NCBI GenBank assembly: GCA_016868295.1 | Contig: VGHJ01000007.1 | Span: 20,427 to 84,426, forward strand | Source: Betaproteobacteria bacterium | GTDB lineage: Bacteria; Pseudomonadota; Gammaproteobacteria; Burkholderiales; Rhodocyclaceae | Direction of reading: 5' to 3' | DNA length: 64,000 nucleotides | Part shown: piece after piece, positions 28,729-37,658 of the stretch | Layout: every line of letters begins with the position of its first letter | Position numbering within the stretch: position 1 is the first letter of the stretch | Notes under the pieces: generated by a model | The model's input: only the letters and a program-made list of their open reading frames with translations | The model's database searches: none | Told to the model about the DNA's origin: nothing | Position numbers and translations under genes: made by a program

Positions 28729-30867
28729 ATGTTCGCCAACAAGCTGCTGCTGCGCCTGTTCCCCTTCCTGGCCTGGTTCCCGGTCAATGCCGTCATCCTG
28801 CGCGGCGACCTGATCGCCGGCATCACCGGCGCGCTGGTGCTGGTGCCCAAGGCGATGGCCTACGCGCAGCTCTCCGGACTGCCGGTTTATTACGGCCTCT
28901 ACGTGGCCCTGGTGCCGGCCTTCCTCGGCGCCCTGTGGGGCTCCTCGCGCCAGCTCGCCACCGGGCCGGTGGCCATCGTCTCGCTGATGACCGCCGCCGC
29001 CATCACGCCCTTCGCGGTGCCCTTCAGCGAGGAATTCATCGGCCTCGCCCTGCTGCTCGCCCTGATGGTGGGCATCATCCAGTTCGGCCTCGGCGTGCTC
29101 AAGCTCGGCACCATCGTCAATTTCGTCTCGCATCCGGTGATCCTCGGCTTCATGAACGCCGCGGCCATCATCATCGCGCTCTCCCAGCTCGACATGCTGC
29201 TCGGCATCCCGAAGGGCCGCTCGGATTCCTTCCTCAAGGACATCTGGGAGATGCTGGCCTACCTGCCGCTGACCCACCTGCCGACGCTGGCGATGTCCGT
29301 CTTCGCCCTCGCCCTGATGCTCGGCCTGAAGAAGATCGAGCCGCTCGCCAAGCCGAGCGTCCTCATCGCCGTGGTCATCACCGCCCTGGTCAGCTATGCC
29401 GTCGGCTTCGAGCACAAGACCAGGGGCGCGCCGGAGGAGATCGCCGATGCCGACGTCCAGGCGCTGGCCGCCGCCTACGTCCAGACCGATGCGCAGATCG
29501 ACCTGCTCAACAAGGCGATCACGGCGAAATCGGTGCAGTTGCGCCAGGCCGAGAAGGCGCACGCCGAGCAATCCACCGTCAACCTCGACCACCAGATCGA
29601 CCTGATGCGCATCGAACTGGCGGGCGCCGAGAGACAGAACGGCGAGCGCATGAAGCAGTTGCGCCGGGTCCATTTCGAGCGCGCCCGGGCCCCCGAGAAC
29701 GAGTCCGCGCCGCTCTACATAGCCGGCCAGGTGCCGGCCGGCGTCGAGAGCGACGGCCGCCAGTGGCACATCAAGAAGATCGAGAAGGGCAGCATGGCGC
29801 TGATGGGCGGCGGCGACGTCGTCGGCAAGATCCCCTCCGGGCTGCCCTCCTTCCGCCTGCCCGCGCTCAACCTCGACGCCATCCTCGCCCTGCTCTCGGC
29901 CGCTCTGATCGTCGCGCTGGTGGCCTTCATGGAGTCCATCTCGATGGCCAAGGCGATGGCGGCCAAGACCAAGGACAAGATCGACCCGAACCAGGAGCTC
30001 ATCGGCCAGGGCCTCGCCAACATCGGCGGCGCCTTCTTCCAGTCCTACCCGGCCTGCGGCTCCTTCACCGGCTCGGCCATCAACCTGCAGGCGGGAGCGA
30101 AGACCGGCTTCGCCATGGTCTTCAACGGCCTCTTCGTCGGCGTCACGCTGCTGTTCCTGACGCCCTGGCTCTACCACCTGCCGAAGGCGGTGCTGGCGGT
30201 GATCATCCTGCTTGCCGTCACCAGCCTGATCACGCCGGGCGCGCTCAGGCACACCTGGAAGGCGAGCCGCGCCGACGGCATCGTCGCCCTCGTCACCTTC
30301 GTCGCCACCTTGCTCGCCGCGCCCCACCTCGACAAGGGCATCATGATCGGCGCCGTGCTCGCCATCGTGCTGCACCTCTACGGCACCATGAAGCCGCGCG
30401 TGGCCATCCTCGGCCGCATGGCCGACGGCACGCTGCGCGACGCCAGGGTCAACAGCCTGCCCGCCTCGAAGGTGGTCACCGCCGTGCGCTTCGACGGCCG
30501 CCTCTACTTCGCCAACGTCTCCTACTTCGAGGACGCCGTGCTCAACGCCGTGGCGGAGAACCCGGATGCGCCCTACGTGCTGATCGTCGGCGACGGCATC
30601 AACGACCTCGACGCCTCCGGCGAGGAGGTGATCCACCACCTGGTCGAGCGCCTCAACGAAAACGGCATCGTCGTGCTGTTCTCCGGCCTGAAGAAGCAGG
30701 TCATCGACGTCATGCAGGCCACCGGCCTGTGGGACAAGATCGGCGAGAAACGCTTCTTTCCCACCGCCGAGCAGGCGCTCACGCGCATCTACGAGCGCAG
30801 CGAATACGCCGGCGAAGACGACCCGCTCAAGCCGCCGCCGCGAGGCGCCACGCTCCTGCACGACTGA
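28729..30867 (+). CDS. SulP family anion transporter with STAS domain and large central insertion
   Basis: GDLIAGITGALVLVPKAMAYAQLSGLPVYYGLY; ~150-aa charged insertion before GKIPSGLPSFRLP. Confidence 0.9.
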   Translation: MFANKLLLRLFPFLAWFPVNAVILRGDLIAGITGALVLVPKAMAYAQLSGLPVYYGLYVALVPAFLGALWGSSRQLATGPVAIVSLMTAAAITPFAVPFSEEFIGLALLLALMVGIIQFGLGVLKLGTIVNFVSHPVILGFMNAAAIIIALSQLDMLLGIPKGRSDSFLKDIWEMLAYLPLTHLPTLAMSVFALALMLGLKKIEPLAKPSVLIAVVITALVSYAVGFEHKTRGAPEEIADADVQALAAAYVQTDAQIDLLNKAITAKSVQLRQAEKAHAEQSTVNLDHQIDLMRIELAGAERQNGERMKQLRRVHFERARAPENESAPLYIAGQVPAGVESDGRQWHIKKIEKGSMALMGGGDVVGKIPSGLPSFRLPALNLDAILALLSAALIVALVAFMESISMAKAMAAKTKDKIDPNQELIGQGLANIGGAFFQSYPACGSFTGSAINLQAGAKTGFAMVFNGLFVGVTLLFLTPWLYHLPKAVLAVIILLAVTSLITPGALRHTWKASRADGIVALVTFVATLLAAPHLDKGIMIGAVLAIVLHLYGTMKPRVAILGRMADGTLRDARVNSLPASKVVTAVRFDGRLYFANVSYFEDAVLNAVAENPDAPYVLIVGDGINDLDASGEEVIHHLVERLNENGIVVLFSGLKKQVIDVMQATGLWDKIGEKRFFPTAEQALTRIYERSEYAGEDDPLKPPPRGATLLHD

Positions 30868-30889
30868 CCTTTCCATCGAGGAGATCTCC

Positions 30890-31414
30890 ATGTCCCTTTC
30901 CGGAACCGCGCGCGACCTCATGACGCCGCTTGCCAGCTTTCCGCACGTCCATGTCGACCAGACGCTGCGCGACGTCTTCGCGATGCTGAAGGAGAAATAC
31001 GCCGCCGCCGAGCAGTTCCGCAGCGTGCTGGTGCTCAACCGCACCGGCCAGCCCGTCGGCCGCATCACGCTGCACCAGCTGCTGCGCGCGCTGCTGCCCG
31101 ACTACCTCGCGGCCCACCCCACGCACTACGAAGGCGCAAGCGCCGACCTCGCCTCGCTCGCGCTGCTGTGGCAGGAGGACAGCGACGAAAGCTGCCGCAG
31201 GGCCGCGGCGCAGCGTGTCGGCGACCACATGCTGCCGGTCGCCGCGCCGCTGGCGCCCGACGACCCGCTGACACTGGCGCTCTACCGCATCGCGGTTGCC
31301 GATTTCAACCTCGTGCCGGTCGCCGAGGCAGGCCGCGTCATCGGCGTCGTGCGCATCGTCGACCTGCTGACCGAGGTCGCCAACGCCGTGCTCGACGAAG
31401 GGATCGCCCGATGA
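30890..31414 (+). CDS. CBS domain protein
   Basis: CBS-pair pattern (LMTPLASFPHVHVDQTLRDVFAMLKEK ... DFNLVPVAEAGRVIGVVRIVDLL). Confidence 0.75.
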   Translation: MSLSGTARDLMTPLASFPHVHVDQTLRDVFAMLKEKYAAAEQFRSVLVLNRTGQPVGRITLHQLLRALLPDYLAAHPTHYEGASADLASLALLWQEDSDESCRRAAAQRVGDHMLPVAAPLAPDDPLTLALYRIAVADFNLVPVAEAGRVIGVVRIVDLLTEVANAVLDEGIAR

Positions 31415-32898
31415 GCAACGAGACCGCAGGCGACGCCGCCCTCGCCACCGCCGCCGCACCGTTCGACTGGAAGCGCTGGACCGCACTCGTCGGCGGCTTC
31501 GCGATCTTCCTGCTCGTTTATTTCTCGCCGCCCTGGGGCGTCGCCATCGACCCTTCCGGCAAGGAATTCGTCCTTTCGCCGCAAGGCAAGGCCGCCATCG
31601 GCCTGTTCCTCATGGCCGGCATCTGGTGGGTGTTCGAGGTGATCCCGATCGGGGTGACCGCCATCGCCATCGGCGTGTTCCAGGCGCTGTTCCTGATCCG
31701 GCCGGCCAAGGAGGCCTTCCGCGACTTCATGGATCCGTCGGTGATGTTCATCTTCGGCTCGCTGGTGATCGGCATGGCCTTCACCAAGACGGGCCTGACG
31801 AAGCGCATCGCCTACAAGATGCTGGCCGTCGTCGGCGAGAACACGCGGACCATCCTGCTCGGCAGCATGGTCGTCACCGCGCTGCTCGCCCACGTCATGG
31901 CCCATACGGCGGCGGCGGCCACCGTGTTCCCGGTGCTGCTCGCCATCCTCGCCCTCTACAAGGAAGGCGACGGCCCGTCGCGCTTCGGCAAGAGCCTGTT
32001 CATGGGCATGGCCTGGGCCGCCGGCGCCGGCAGCGTGATCACCCTGCTCGGTTCGGCGCGCGCGCCCGCCGCCGCCTCCATGTTCACCGAATTCACCGGC
32101 CGGCAGGTCGATTTCTTCGACTTCCCCCTCTATCTGGGCCTCATCGGCTGGGGCATGGTGTTCCTCATCTGGCTCTACCTCTCCGTCGTCTTCAAGCCCT
32201 CGAAGGCGACGATTCCCGGCCTGCGCCAGAAGGTGGGCAAGCTCTCCGCCGCGCTCGGCCCGATGTCGGGCAAGGAGAAGTTCGTCCTCGCCTGCGTGGC
32301 GCTGGTCATCCTGCTGATGGCCCTGCAGTCCGCGGTTCCGGCGCTGAAGGGCGTTGACCGGGCGGCGCTGATGCTCACTTCGACGCTGCTGTTCTTCATT
32401 TTCGGCGTGCTGACGGTGAAGGATCTCGAGGAGATGCCCTGGAACATCGTGCTGCTCTTCTCCGGCGCCATGAGCATCGGCTTCTGCCTGTGGAAGACCG
32501 GAGCGGCAGAGTGGATGGCGGTGCAGTGGCTGGGGCTGCTCAAGGACGCGCACTGGTGGGTGTTCGTCATGGGCATCGCCGCCTTCGTGCTGGCGATGAC
32601 CAACTTCATCATGAACGTCGCCGCCATCGCCATCGCGCTGCCGGTGTCGCTGGTGATCGCGCGCTACCTAGGCGTGGCGCCGGACGTGATCTTCTACGCC
32701 TCGCTGGTCACCGCCGGCATGCCCTTCGTGCTGCTGATCGGCGCGGCGCCCAACGCCATCGCCTACGAGTCGAAGCAGTTCACGCCGGGCGAGTTCTTCC
32801 GGCACGGCCTGGCGATGAGCATCATCCTGCTCGTCGTGCTCGGCCTGGCCATGGTCAGCCTCTGGCCGCTGTTCGGCATGCCGGTGCTCGTCGGATAA
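31411..32898 (+). CDS. SLC13/DASS family sodium:anion symporter
   Basis: Multi-TM; WWVFEVIPIGVTAIAIGVFQAL; overlapping ATGA with CBS gene. Confidence 0.85.
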   Translation: MSNETAGDAALATAAAPFDWKRWTALVGGFAIFLLVYFSPPWGVAIDPSGKEFVLSPQGKAAIGLFLMAGIWWVFEVIPIGVTAIAIGVFQALFLIRPAKEAFRDFMDPSVMFIFGSLVIGMAFTKTGLTKRIAYKMLAVVGENTRTILLGSMVVTALLAHVMAHTAAAATVFPVLLAILALYKEGDGPSRFGKSLFMGMAWAAGAGSVITLLGSARAPAAASMFTEFTGRQVDFFDFPLYLGLIGWGMVFLIWLYLSVVFKPSKATIPGLRQKVGKLSAALGPMSGKEKFVLACVALVILLMALQSAVPALKGVDRAALMLTSTLLFFIFGVLTVKDLEEMPWNIVLLFSGAMSIGFCLWKTGAAEWMAVQWLGLLKDAHWWVFVMGIAAFVLAMTNFIMNVAAIAIALPVSLVIARYLGVAPDVIFYASLVTAGMPFVLLIGAAPNAIAYESKQFTPGEFFRHGLAMSIILLVVLGLAMVSLWPLFGMPVLVG

Positions 32899-32923
32899 AA
32901 AGTCAGTCCCTGCGGCACGGCGG
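32898..32923 (+). repeat. Representative copy of dispersed 26-bp bipartite motif
   Basis: AAAAGTCAGTCCCTGCGGCACGGCGG; see first finding for all copies. Confidence 0.85.
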
Positions 32924-32965
32924 GCGATCTGGGATAATCCGGGCGATCCGCCACGGGGAATCGCC

Positions 32966-33517
32966 ATGGGACACCGCCTCTCGAAGATCTACACGCGCAC
33001 CGGCGACGCCGGCACCACCGGCCTGGCCGACGGCTCGCGCGTGTCCAAGGACTCCGCACGCATCGCCGCGCTGGGCGAGCTCGACGAACTGAACTCGGTC
33101 ATCGGCCTGCTCCTCACCGAGGAACTGCCAGACGATATCCGGCATCTCCTCACCGGCATCCAGCACGACCTGTTCGATCTCGGCGGCGAGATGGCCATCC
33201 CCGGCTCGGCGCTGTTGAACGGGAAAAGCGTCGGCGAGCTCGAGGCGGCGATCGACCGCTGGAACGCGGAACTCGAGCCGCTGAAGGAATTCCTGCTGCC
33301 CGGCGGCACGCGCGCGGCGGCGCTGGCCCACCTCGCCCGCGCGGTGTGCCGGCGCGCCGAGCGGCAACTGGTCACCGTCGCCGCCAGCGAAGACATCGGC
33401 GAAACCGGCCGGAAATACGTGAACCGCCTCTCGGACCTGCTCTTCGTGCTCGGCCGCACGCTCAACCGCCTGGCCGGGCGCGGCGACGTGCTCTGGCAGA
33501 AGGACCGGGCGCGCTGA
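32966..33517 (+). CDS. Cob(I)yrinic acid a,c-diamide adenosyltransferase (PduO type)
   Basis: KIYTRTGDAGTTGLADGSRVSKDSARIAALGELDELNSVIG; CRRAERQLV; YVNRLSDLLFVL. Confidence 0.94.
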   Translation: MGHRLSKIYTRTGDAGTTGLADGSRVSKDSARIAALGELDELNSVIGLLLTEELPDDIRHLLTGIQHDLFDLGGEMAIPGSALLNGKSVGELEAAIDRWNAELEPLKEFLLPGGTRAAALAHLARAVCRRAERQLVTVAASEDIGETGRKYVNRLSDLLFVLGRTLNRLAGRGDVLWQKDRAR

Positions 33518-33523
33518 TTCAGT

Positions 33524-33605
33524 CATCCCCCGCGAAAGCGGGGATCCATGGCGCAAGTCGACAGGTTCCCGCTTTCCCCGGATCAAGTCCGAGGATGACG
33601 GCGGG
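33524..33605. repeat. REP-like imperfect inverted repeat
   Basis: gtcatcccccgcgaaagcggggatcca ... ggttcccgctttcccc...gaggatgacgg. Confidence 0.6.
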
Positions 33606-33620
33606 AACGACAACCTGCGC

Positions 33621-34766
33621 CTACTCGCGGTCGAGCAGGGCGAGGCGGCGGTCGCGCACCGCCTGGGCAAGCAAGTCAAGCACCGTGACCGAGTCCTCCC
33701 AGCCGAGGCAGGCGTCGGTGATGCTCCTGCCGTACTCGAGCGGCTTGCCCGGCACGAGATCCTGGCGGCCTTCCTTGAGGTGCGATTCCACCATGACGCC
33801 GAAGACGCGATCCTCCCCGCCGGCGAGCTGCGCGGCGACTTCGCGCGCCGCCTCCATCTGGCGCTTGTAGTCCTTGCGGCTGTTGCCGTGCGAGAAATCG
33901 ATCATGACGCGCGCGGCGAGCCCGGCGGCGCCGAGTTCCTTGCACGCCTTGTCCACGCTGGCCGCATCGAAGTTCGGCTCCCTGCCGCCGCGCAGGATGA
34001 CGTGGCAGTCCTCGTTGCCATTGGTCGACACGATGGCCGAGTGGCCGGCCTTGGTCACCGAGAGGAAGTGGTGCGGATGCTGCGAAGTGCGGATGGCGTC
34101 GACCGCGATCCTGATGTTGCCGTCGGTGCCGTTCTTGAAGCCGACCGGGCAGGACAGGCCCGAGGCGAGCTCGCGGTGCACCTGGCTCTCGGTGGTGCGC
34201 GCGCCGATGGCGCCCCAGCTCACCAGATCCGCGATGTACTGCGGCGTGATCATGTCGAGGAACTCGGTGGCGGCGGGCAGGCCCATCTCGTTCACGTCGA
34301 CCAGCAGGTGGCGCGCGATGCGCAGGCCTTCGTTGATCTTGAAGCTGCCGTCGAGGCGCGGGTCGTTGATGAGGCCCTTCCAGCCCACGGTGGTGCGCGG
34401 CTTTTCGAAATACACGCGCATCACCACCAGCAGGTCGGCGGCGAGGCGCTCGGCCTCGGTCCTGAGGCGCGAGGCGTACTCGATGGCGGCGTCGAAGTCA
34501 TGCACCGAGCAGGGACCGATCACCACCAGCAGGCGGTCGTCGGCGCCGTGCAGGATGCGGTGGATGGCCTGGCGCGCGGCAAAGGTGGTGTCCACCGCCT
34601 GCGGCGTCGGCGGAAACTCGCGCAGCAGGTGCGAGGGCGGCGCCACCTCGTGGATGTGGCGGATGCGCACGTCGTCGGTGACGGCGCGCGGATAGGCCAG
34701 CCCGCCCTTGGGGCCGGGGCTGACGGAAGCGATGTTCGGCTTGCTCGACTTGCTCGGGGCGTTCAT
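33621..34766 (-). CDS. aroG: 3-deoxy-7-phosphoheptulonate synthase (class I)
   Basis: VIGPCSVHDFDAAIEYA; MRVYFEKPRTTVGWKGLINDP; GARTTESQVHRELASGLSCPVGFKNGTDG. Confidence 0.95.
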   Translation of the reverse strand: MNAPSKSSKPNIASVSPGPKGGLAYPRAVTDDVRIRHIHEVAPPSHLLREFPPTPQAVDTTFAARQAIHRILHGADDRLLVVIGPCSVHDFDAAIEYASRLRTEAERLAADLLVVMRVYFEKPRTTVGWKGLINDPRLDGSFKINEGLRIARHLLVDVNEMGLPAATEFLDMITPQYIADLVSWGAIGARTTESQVHRELASGLSCPVGFKNGTDGNIRIAVDAIRTSQHPHHFLSVTKAGHSAIVSTNGNEDCHVILRGGREPNFDAASVDKACKELGAAGLAARVMIDFSHGNSRKDYKRQMEAAREVAAQLAGGEDRVFGVMVESHLKEGRQDLVPGKPLEYGRSITDACLGWEDSVTVLDLLAQAVRDRRLALLDRE

Positions 34767-34854
34767 GTGCGGCCGCTGCGTGTGACTAAGGCCTTGCATT
34801 TTAACGCAAAAGGCCTGTCATGCGGCCGCCCTTTGCAGCCCCGCGCCGACGCGG

Positions 34855-35304
34855 CTACTGCCTGGTCTGCAGTTGTTCGTACATCCCGGTGGCGTTGTTC
34901 ATGACCTCGAGGATGCGCTCGCTGGTGGTGGCGACGTTGAGCGCGGCGGCCTTCTTCTCGCCGGCCCGGTTGAACAGGGCGTTCTCGAAAAAGATCCACT
35001 GCTGTCGCCCGAGGGCCAACTCGTCCTTGATGGCCGGCGTGTTGCTGGGGGCGCCCTCCAGTTCCTGCAGCCCGGCGACGAATTCCTTGCGCGCCTTGTC
35101 CATTTCCGCCGCGCCGTTGGCCGGCGCCACGCCCCAGTTGATCGCCTGGTAGAACTTGGCCATGCGCTGGGAGAGCATGCGCTGGCGGCCGGCCTTGTTG
35201 ATGGCTTCGTTGATGTTGGCGATCTGCGCCTGAGCGGAATTGCCGGCGGCGTCGAAGCCGAAGGCCAGCACGGCCACGGCAAGCATGACAAGCAGTCGGT
35301 TCAT
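34855..35304 (-). CDS. PilJ/NarX-type N-terminal sensor-domain protein (secreted)
   Basis: Signal peptide; INKAGRQRMLSQRMAKFYQAI motif. Confidence 0.75.
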   Translation of the reverse strand: MNRLLVMLAVAVLAFGFDAAGNSAQAQIANINEAINKAGRQRMLSQRMAKFYQAINWGVAPANGAAEMDKARKEFVAGLQELEGAPSNTPAIKDELALGRQQWIFFENALFNRAGEKKAAALNVATTSERILEVMNNATGMYEQLQTRQ

Positions 35305-35404
35305 TGGGTCCCTCCTCCTGGCGGACGGGTCCCGGTCCGCGAAGGCTGTATGCTAGCCGCCGACTGCCCGCGCAATGTTGACGAATATCGAAATGGCATG
35401 CCGG

Positions 35405-36853
35405 TTATCCGGTGCCGCCGACCGTCAGTCCGTCGATGCGCAACGTAGGCTGTCCCACCCCGACGGGGACGCTCTGCCCTTCCTTGCCGCAGGTGCCGAC
35501 GCCGGGGTCGAGCGCCAGGTCGTTGCCGATCATGGAGACGCGGGTGAGGGCATCGGGCCCGTTGCCGATGAGGGTGGCACCCTTCACCGGCTGGGTGATC
35601 CTGCCGTTCTCGATGAGGTAGGCCTCGGCGGCGGAGAAGACGAACTTGCCGCTGGTGATGTCCACCTGACCGCCGCCGAAGTTTGCGGCGTAGAGCCCCT
35701 TCTTCACCGAGGCGATGATCTCCCGCGGGTCGCGGCTGCCGTTCACCATGCAGGTGTTGGTCATGCGCGGCAGGGGCAGGTGGGCGAAGGACTCGCGCCG
35801 GCCGTTGCCGGTGGGCGCCACGCCCATCAGGCGTGCGTTGAGCGAATCCTGCAGGTAGCCGACGAGGATGCCGTCCTCGATCAGCACGGTGCGCTGCGTC
35901 GGGTTGCCCTCGTCGTCGATGGACAGTGAGCCGCGCCGGTCGGGCAGCGTGCCGTCGTCCACCACCGTCACGCCGGGCGCGGCGACGCGCTCGCCGATGC
36001 GTCCGGCGAAGGCCGAACTGCCCTTGCGGTTGAAGTCGCCTTCGAGCCCGTGGCCGATCGCCTCGTGCAGCAGGATGCCCGGCCAGCCGCTGCCCAGCAC
36101 CACGGTCATCTCGCCGGCCGGGGCGGGCCGCGCGCCGAGGTTCACGCGCGCCTGGTGCACCGCCTTGTGCGCGTAGTCGCGCAGCACGGCGTCGCTGAAG
36201 TAGGCGTAGTCGAAGCGGCCGCCGCCGCCCGAGGAGCCCTGCTCGCGCCGCCCCTGCTCCTGCATGATCACCGTCACCGAGACGCGCACCAGCGGCCGCA
36301 CGTCGGCGGCGAGGCGCCCGTCGGCACGGGCAATGAGCACCACCTCGTAGACGCCGGCGATGTGCGCCATCACCTCGACGACGCGGGCATCCTCGGCGCG
36401 GGCGAAGCCTTCCAGCCGCTCGAGCAGCTTCACCTTCTCCGTGTCGGGCAGCGAGGCGATCGGGTCGGCTGCGCCATACAGCGCCGGCATGGCGCGGCCG
36501 GAGAGCAGCGGCACGCGCTGCTGCGTGCCCTGCGCGGCGATGGCGCGCGTCGCCCGCGCCGCCGACATCAGCGCCGGCAGGGAGATCTCGTCGGAATAGG
36601 CGAAGGCGGTCTTCTCGCCGGCGATGGCGCGCACGCCGACGCCGCTCTCGATGTTGAAGCTGCCCGACTTGACGATGCCCTCCTCCAGGCTCCAGGCCTC
36701 GGAACGGCTGTACTGGAAGTAGAGGTCGGCGTCGTCGAGCCGGTGGCGGCAGAGCTCGCCGAACACTGACTCGAGCCGGCGCGCGGAAAGATCGAAGGGG
36801 GCCAGCAGGCGGGATTCGGCGGTGGCGAGCGGGGAGGTGAGCGTCGTGTCCAT
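35405..36853 (-). CDS. tldD: Metalloprotease TldD
   Basis: [49 protein letters not shown]. Confidence 0.95.
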   Translation of the reverse strand: MDTTLTSPLATAESRLLAPFDLSARRLESVFGELCRHRLDDADLYFQYSRSEAWSLEEGIVKSGSFNIESGVGVRAIAGEKTAFAYSDEISLPALMSAARATRAIAAQGTQQRVPLLSGRAMPALYGAADPIASLPDTEKVKLLERLEGFARAEDARVVEVMAHIAGVYEVVLIARADGRLAADVRPLVRVSVTVIMQEQGRREQGSSGGGGRFDYAYFSDAVLRDYAHKAVHQARVNLGARPAPAGEMTVVLGSGWPGILLHEAIGHGLEGDFNRKGSSAFAGRIGERVAAPGVTVVDDGTLPDRRGSLSIDDEGNPTQRTVLIEDGILVGYLQDSLNARLMGVAPTGNGRRESFAHLPLPRMTNTCMVNGSRDPREIIASVKKGLYAANFGGGQVDITSGKFVFSAAEAYLIENGRITQPVKGATLIGNGPDALTRVSMIGNDLALDPGVGTCGKEGQSVPVGVGQPTLRIDGLTVGGTG

Positions 36854-36854
36854 G

Positions 36855-37658
36855 TCAGAAAACCCGGTGTTGCAGAGCCGGCAGGCTGGCGCGCAGTTCC
36901 GCGATGCGCGCGGCATCGATGTCCGCCGCCACCACCCCCGGCCCCTCGGCCAGACGTTCGAGCACCGCACCCCAGGGGTCGACCGCCATGCTGTCGCCCC
37001 AGGTGCGCCGCCCGCTCGGGTGCGTGCCGCCCTGCGCCGCGGCCAGCACGTAGCAGAGGTTTTCCACCGCCCGCGCGCGCAGCAGCAGCTCCCAGTGCGC
37101 CTGGCCGGTGGTGTGGGTGAAGGCCGCCGGCACCACCAGCAGGTCCACCGGCCCCATGGCACGGTAGAGCTCGGGGAAGCGCAGGTCGTAGCAGATCGAC
37201 AGGCCGACCCGGCCGAAGGGGGAATCGAAGGCGACGATGTCGTCGCCGGCCTCTATCGACTGACTTTCGTCGTAGCGCTCGGCGCCGCGCCGGAAGCCGA
37301 ACAGATGAATCTTGTCGTAGCGCGCCACGCGCCGCCCGGTGTCGTCGAAGACGAGGCAACTGTTGCGCACCTTCTCCGGCACCGAGGCCTCGAGCGGGAT
37401 CGAGCCGCCGACCAGCCAGACCCGGTGCCGCGCCGCCGTCTCGCGCAGGAAGTCCTGCAGCGGCCCCGCGCCTTCCTTCTCCCGCGCGCGCACCTTGTCC
37501 GTCTCGTTGCCGGAGATGAGCGGGAAATACTCGGGCAGCGCGACCAGGCGCGCACCGCGATCCGCCGCCTCGGCCACCAGGCGCTCGGCATCGCGCAGGT
37601 TCCGCGCGACGTCCGGTCCCGACACCATCTGCACCGCCGCGATGCGAACCGTACTCAT
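36855..37658 (-). CDS. Carbon-nitrogen hydrolase (nitrilase family)
   Basis: [33 protein letters not shown] (E-K-C triad). Confidence 0.93.
   Translation of the reverse strand: MSTVRIAAVQMVSGPDVARNLRDAERLVAEAADRGARLVALPEYFPLISGNETDKVRAREKEGAGPLQDFLRETAARHRVWLVGGSIPLEASVPEKVRNSCLVFDDTGRRVARYDKIHLFGFRRGAERYDESQSIEAGDDIVAFDSPFGRVGLSICYDLRFPELYRAMGPVDLLVVPAAFTHTTGQAHWELLLRARAVENLCYVLAAAQGGTHPSGRRTWGDSMAVDPWGAVLERLAEGPGVVAADIDAARIAELRASLPALQHRVF

Noticed and set aside
30848-30875. Minus-strand GGAAAGGTCAGTCGTGCAGGAGCGTGGCG as a motif copy
   Set aside because: Spacing is off and the 5' half is altered; may be a very degenerate copy but not countable.
28648-31068. 806-aa minus-strand ORF opposite SulP gene
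   Set aside because: Shadow ORF with Asp/Gly/His-rich translation and no recognisable domain.
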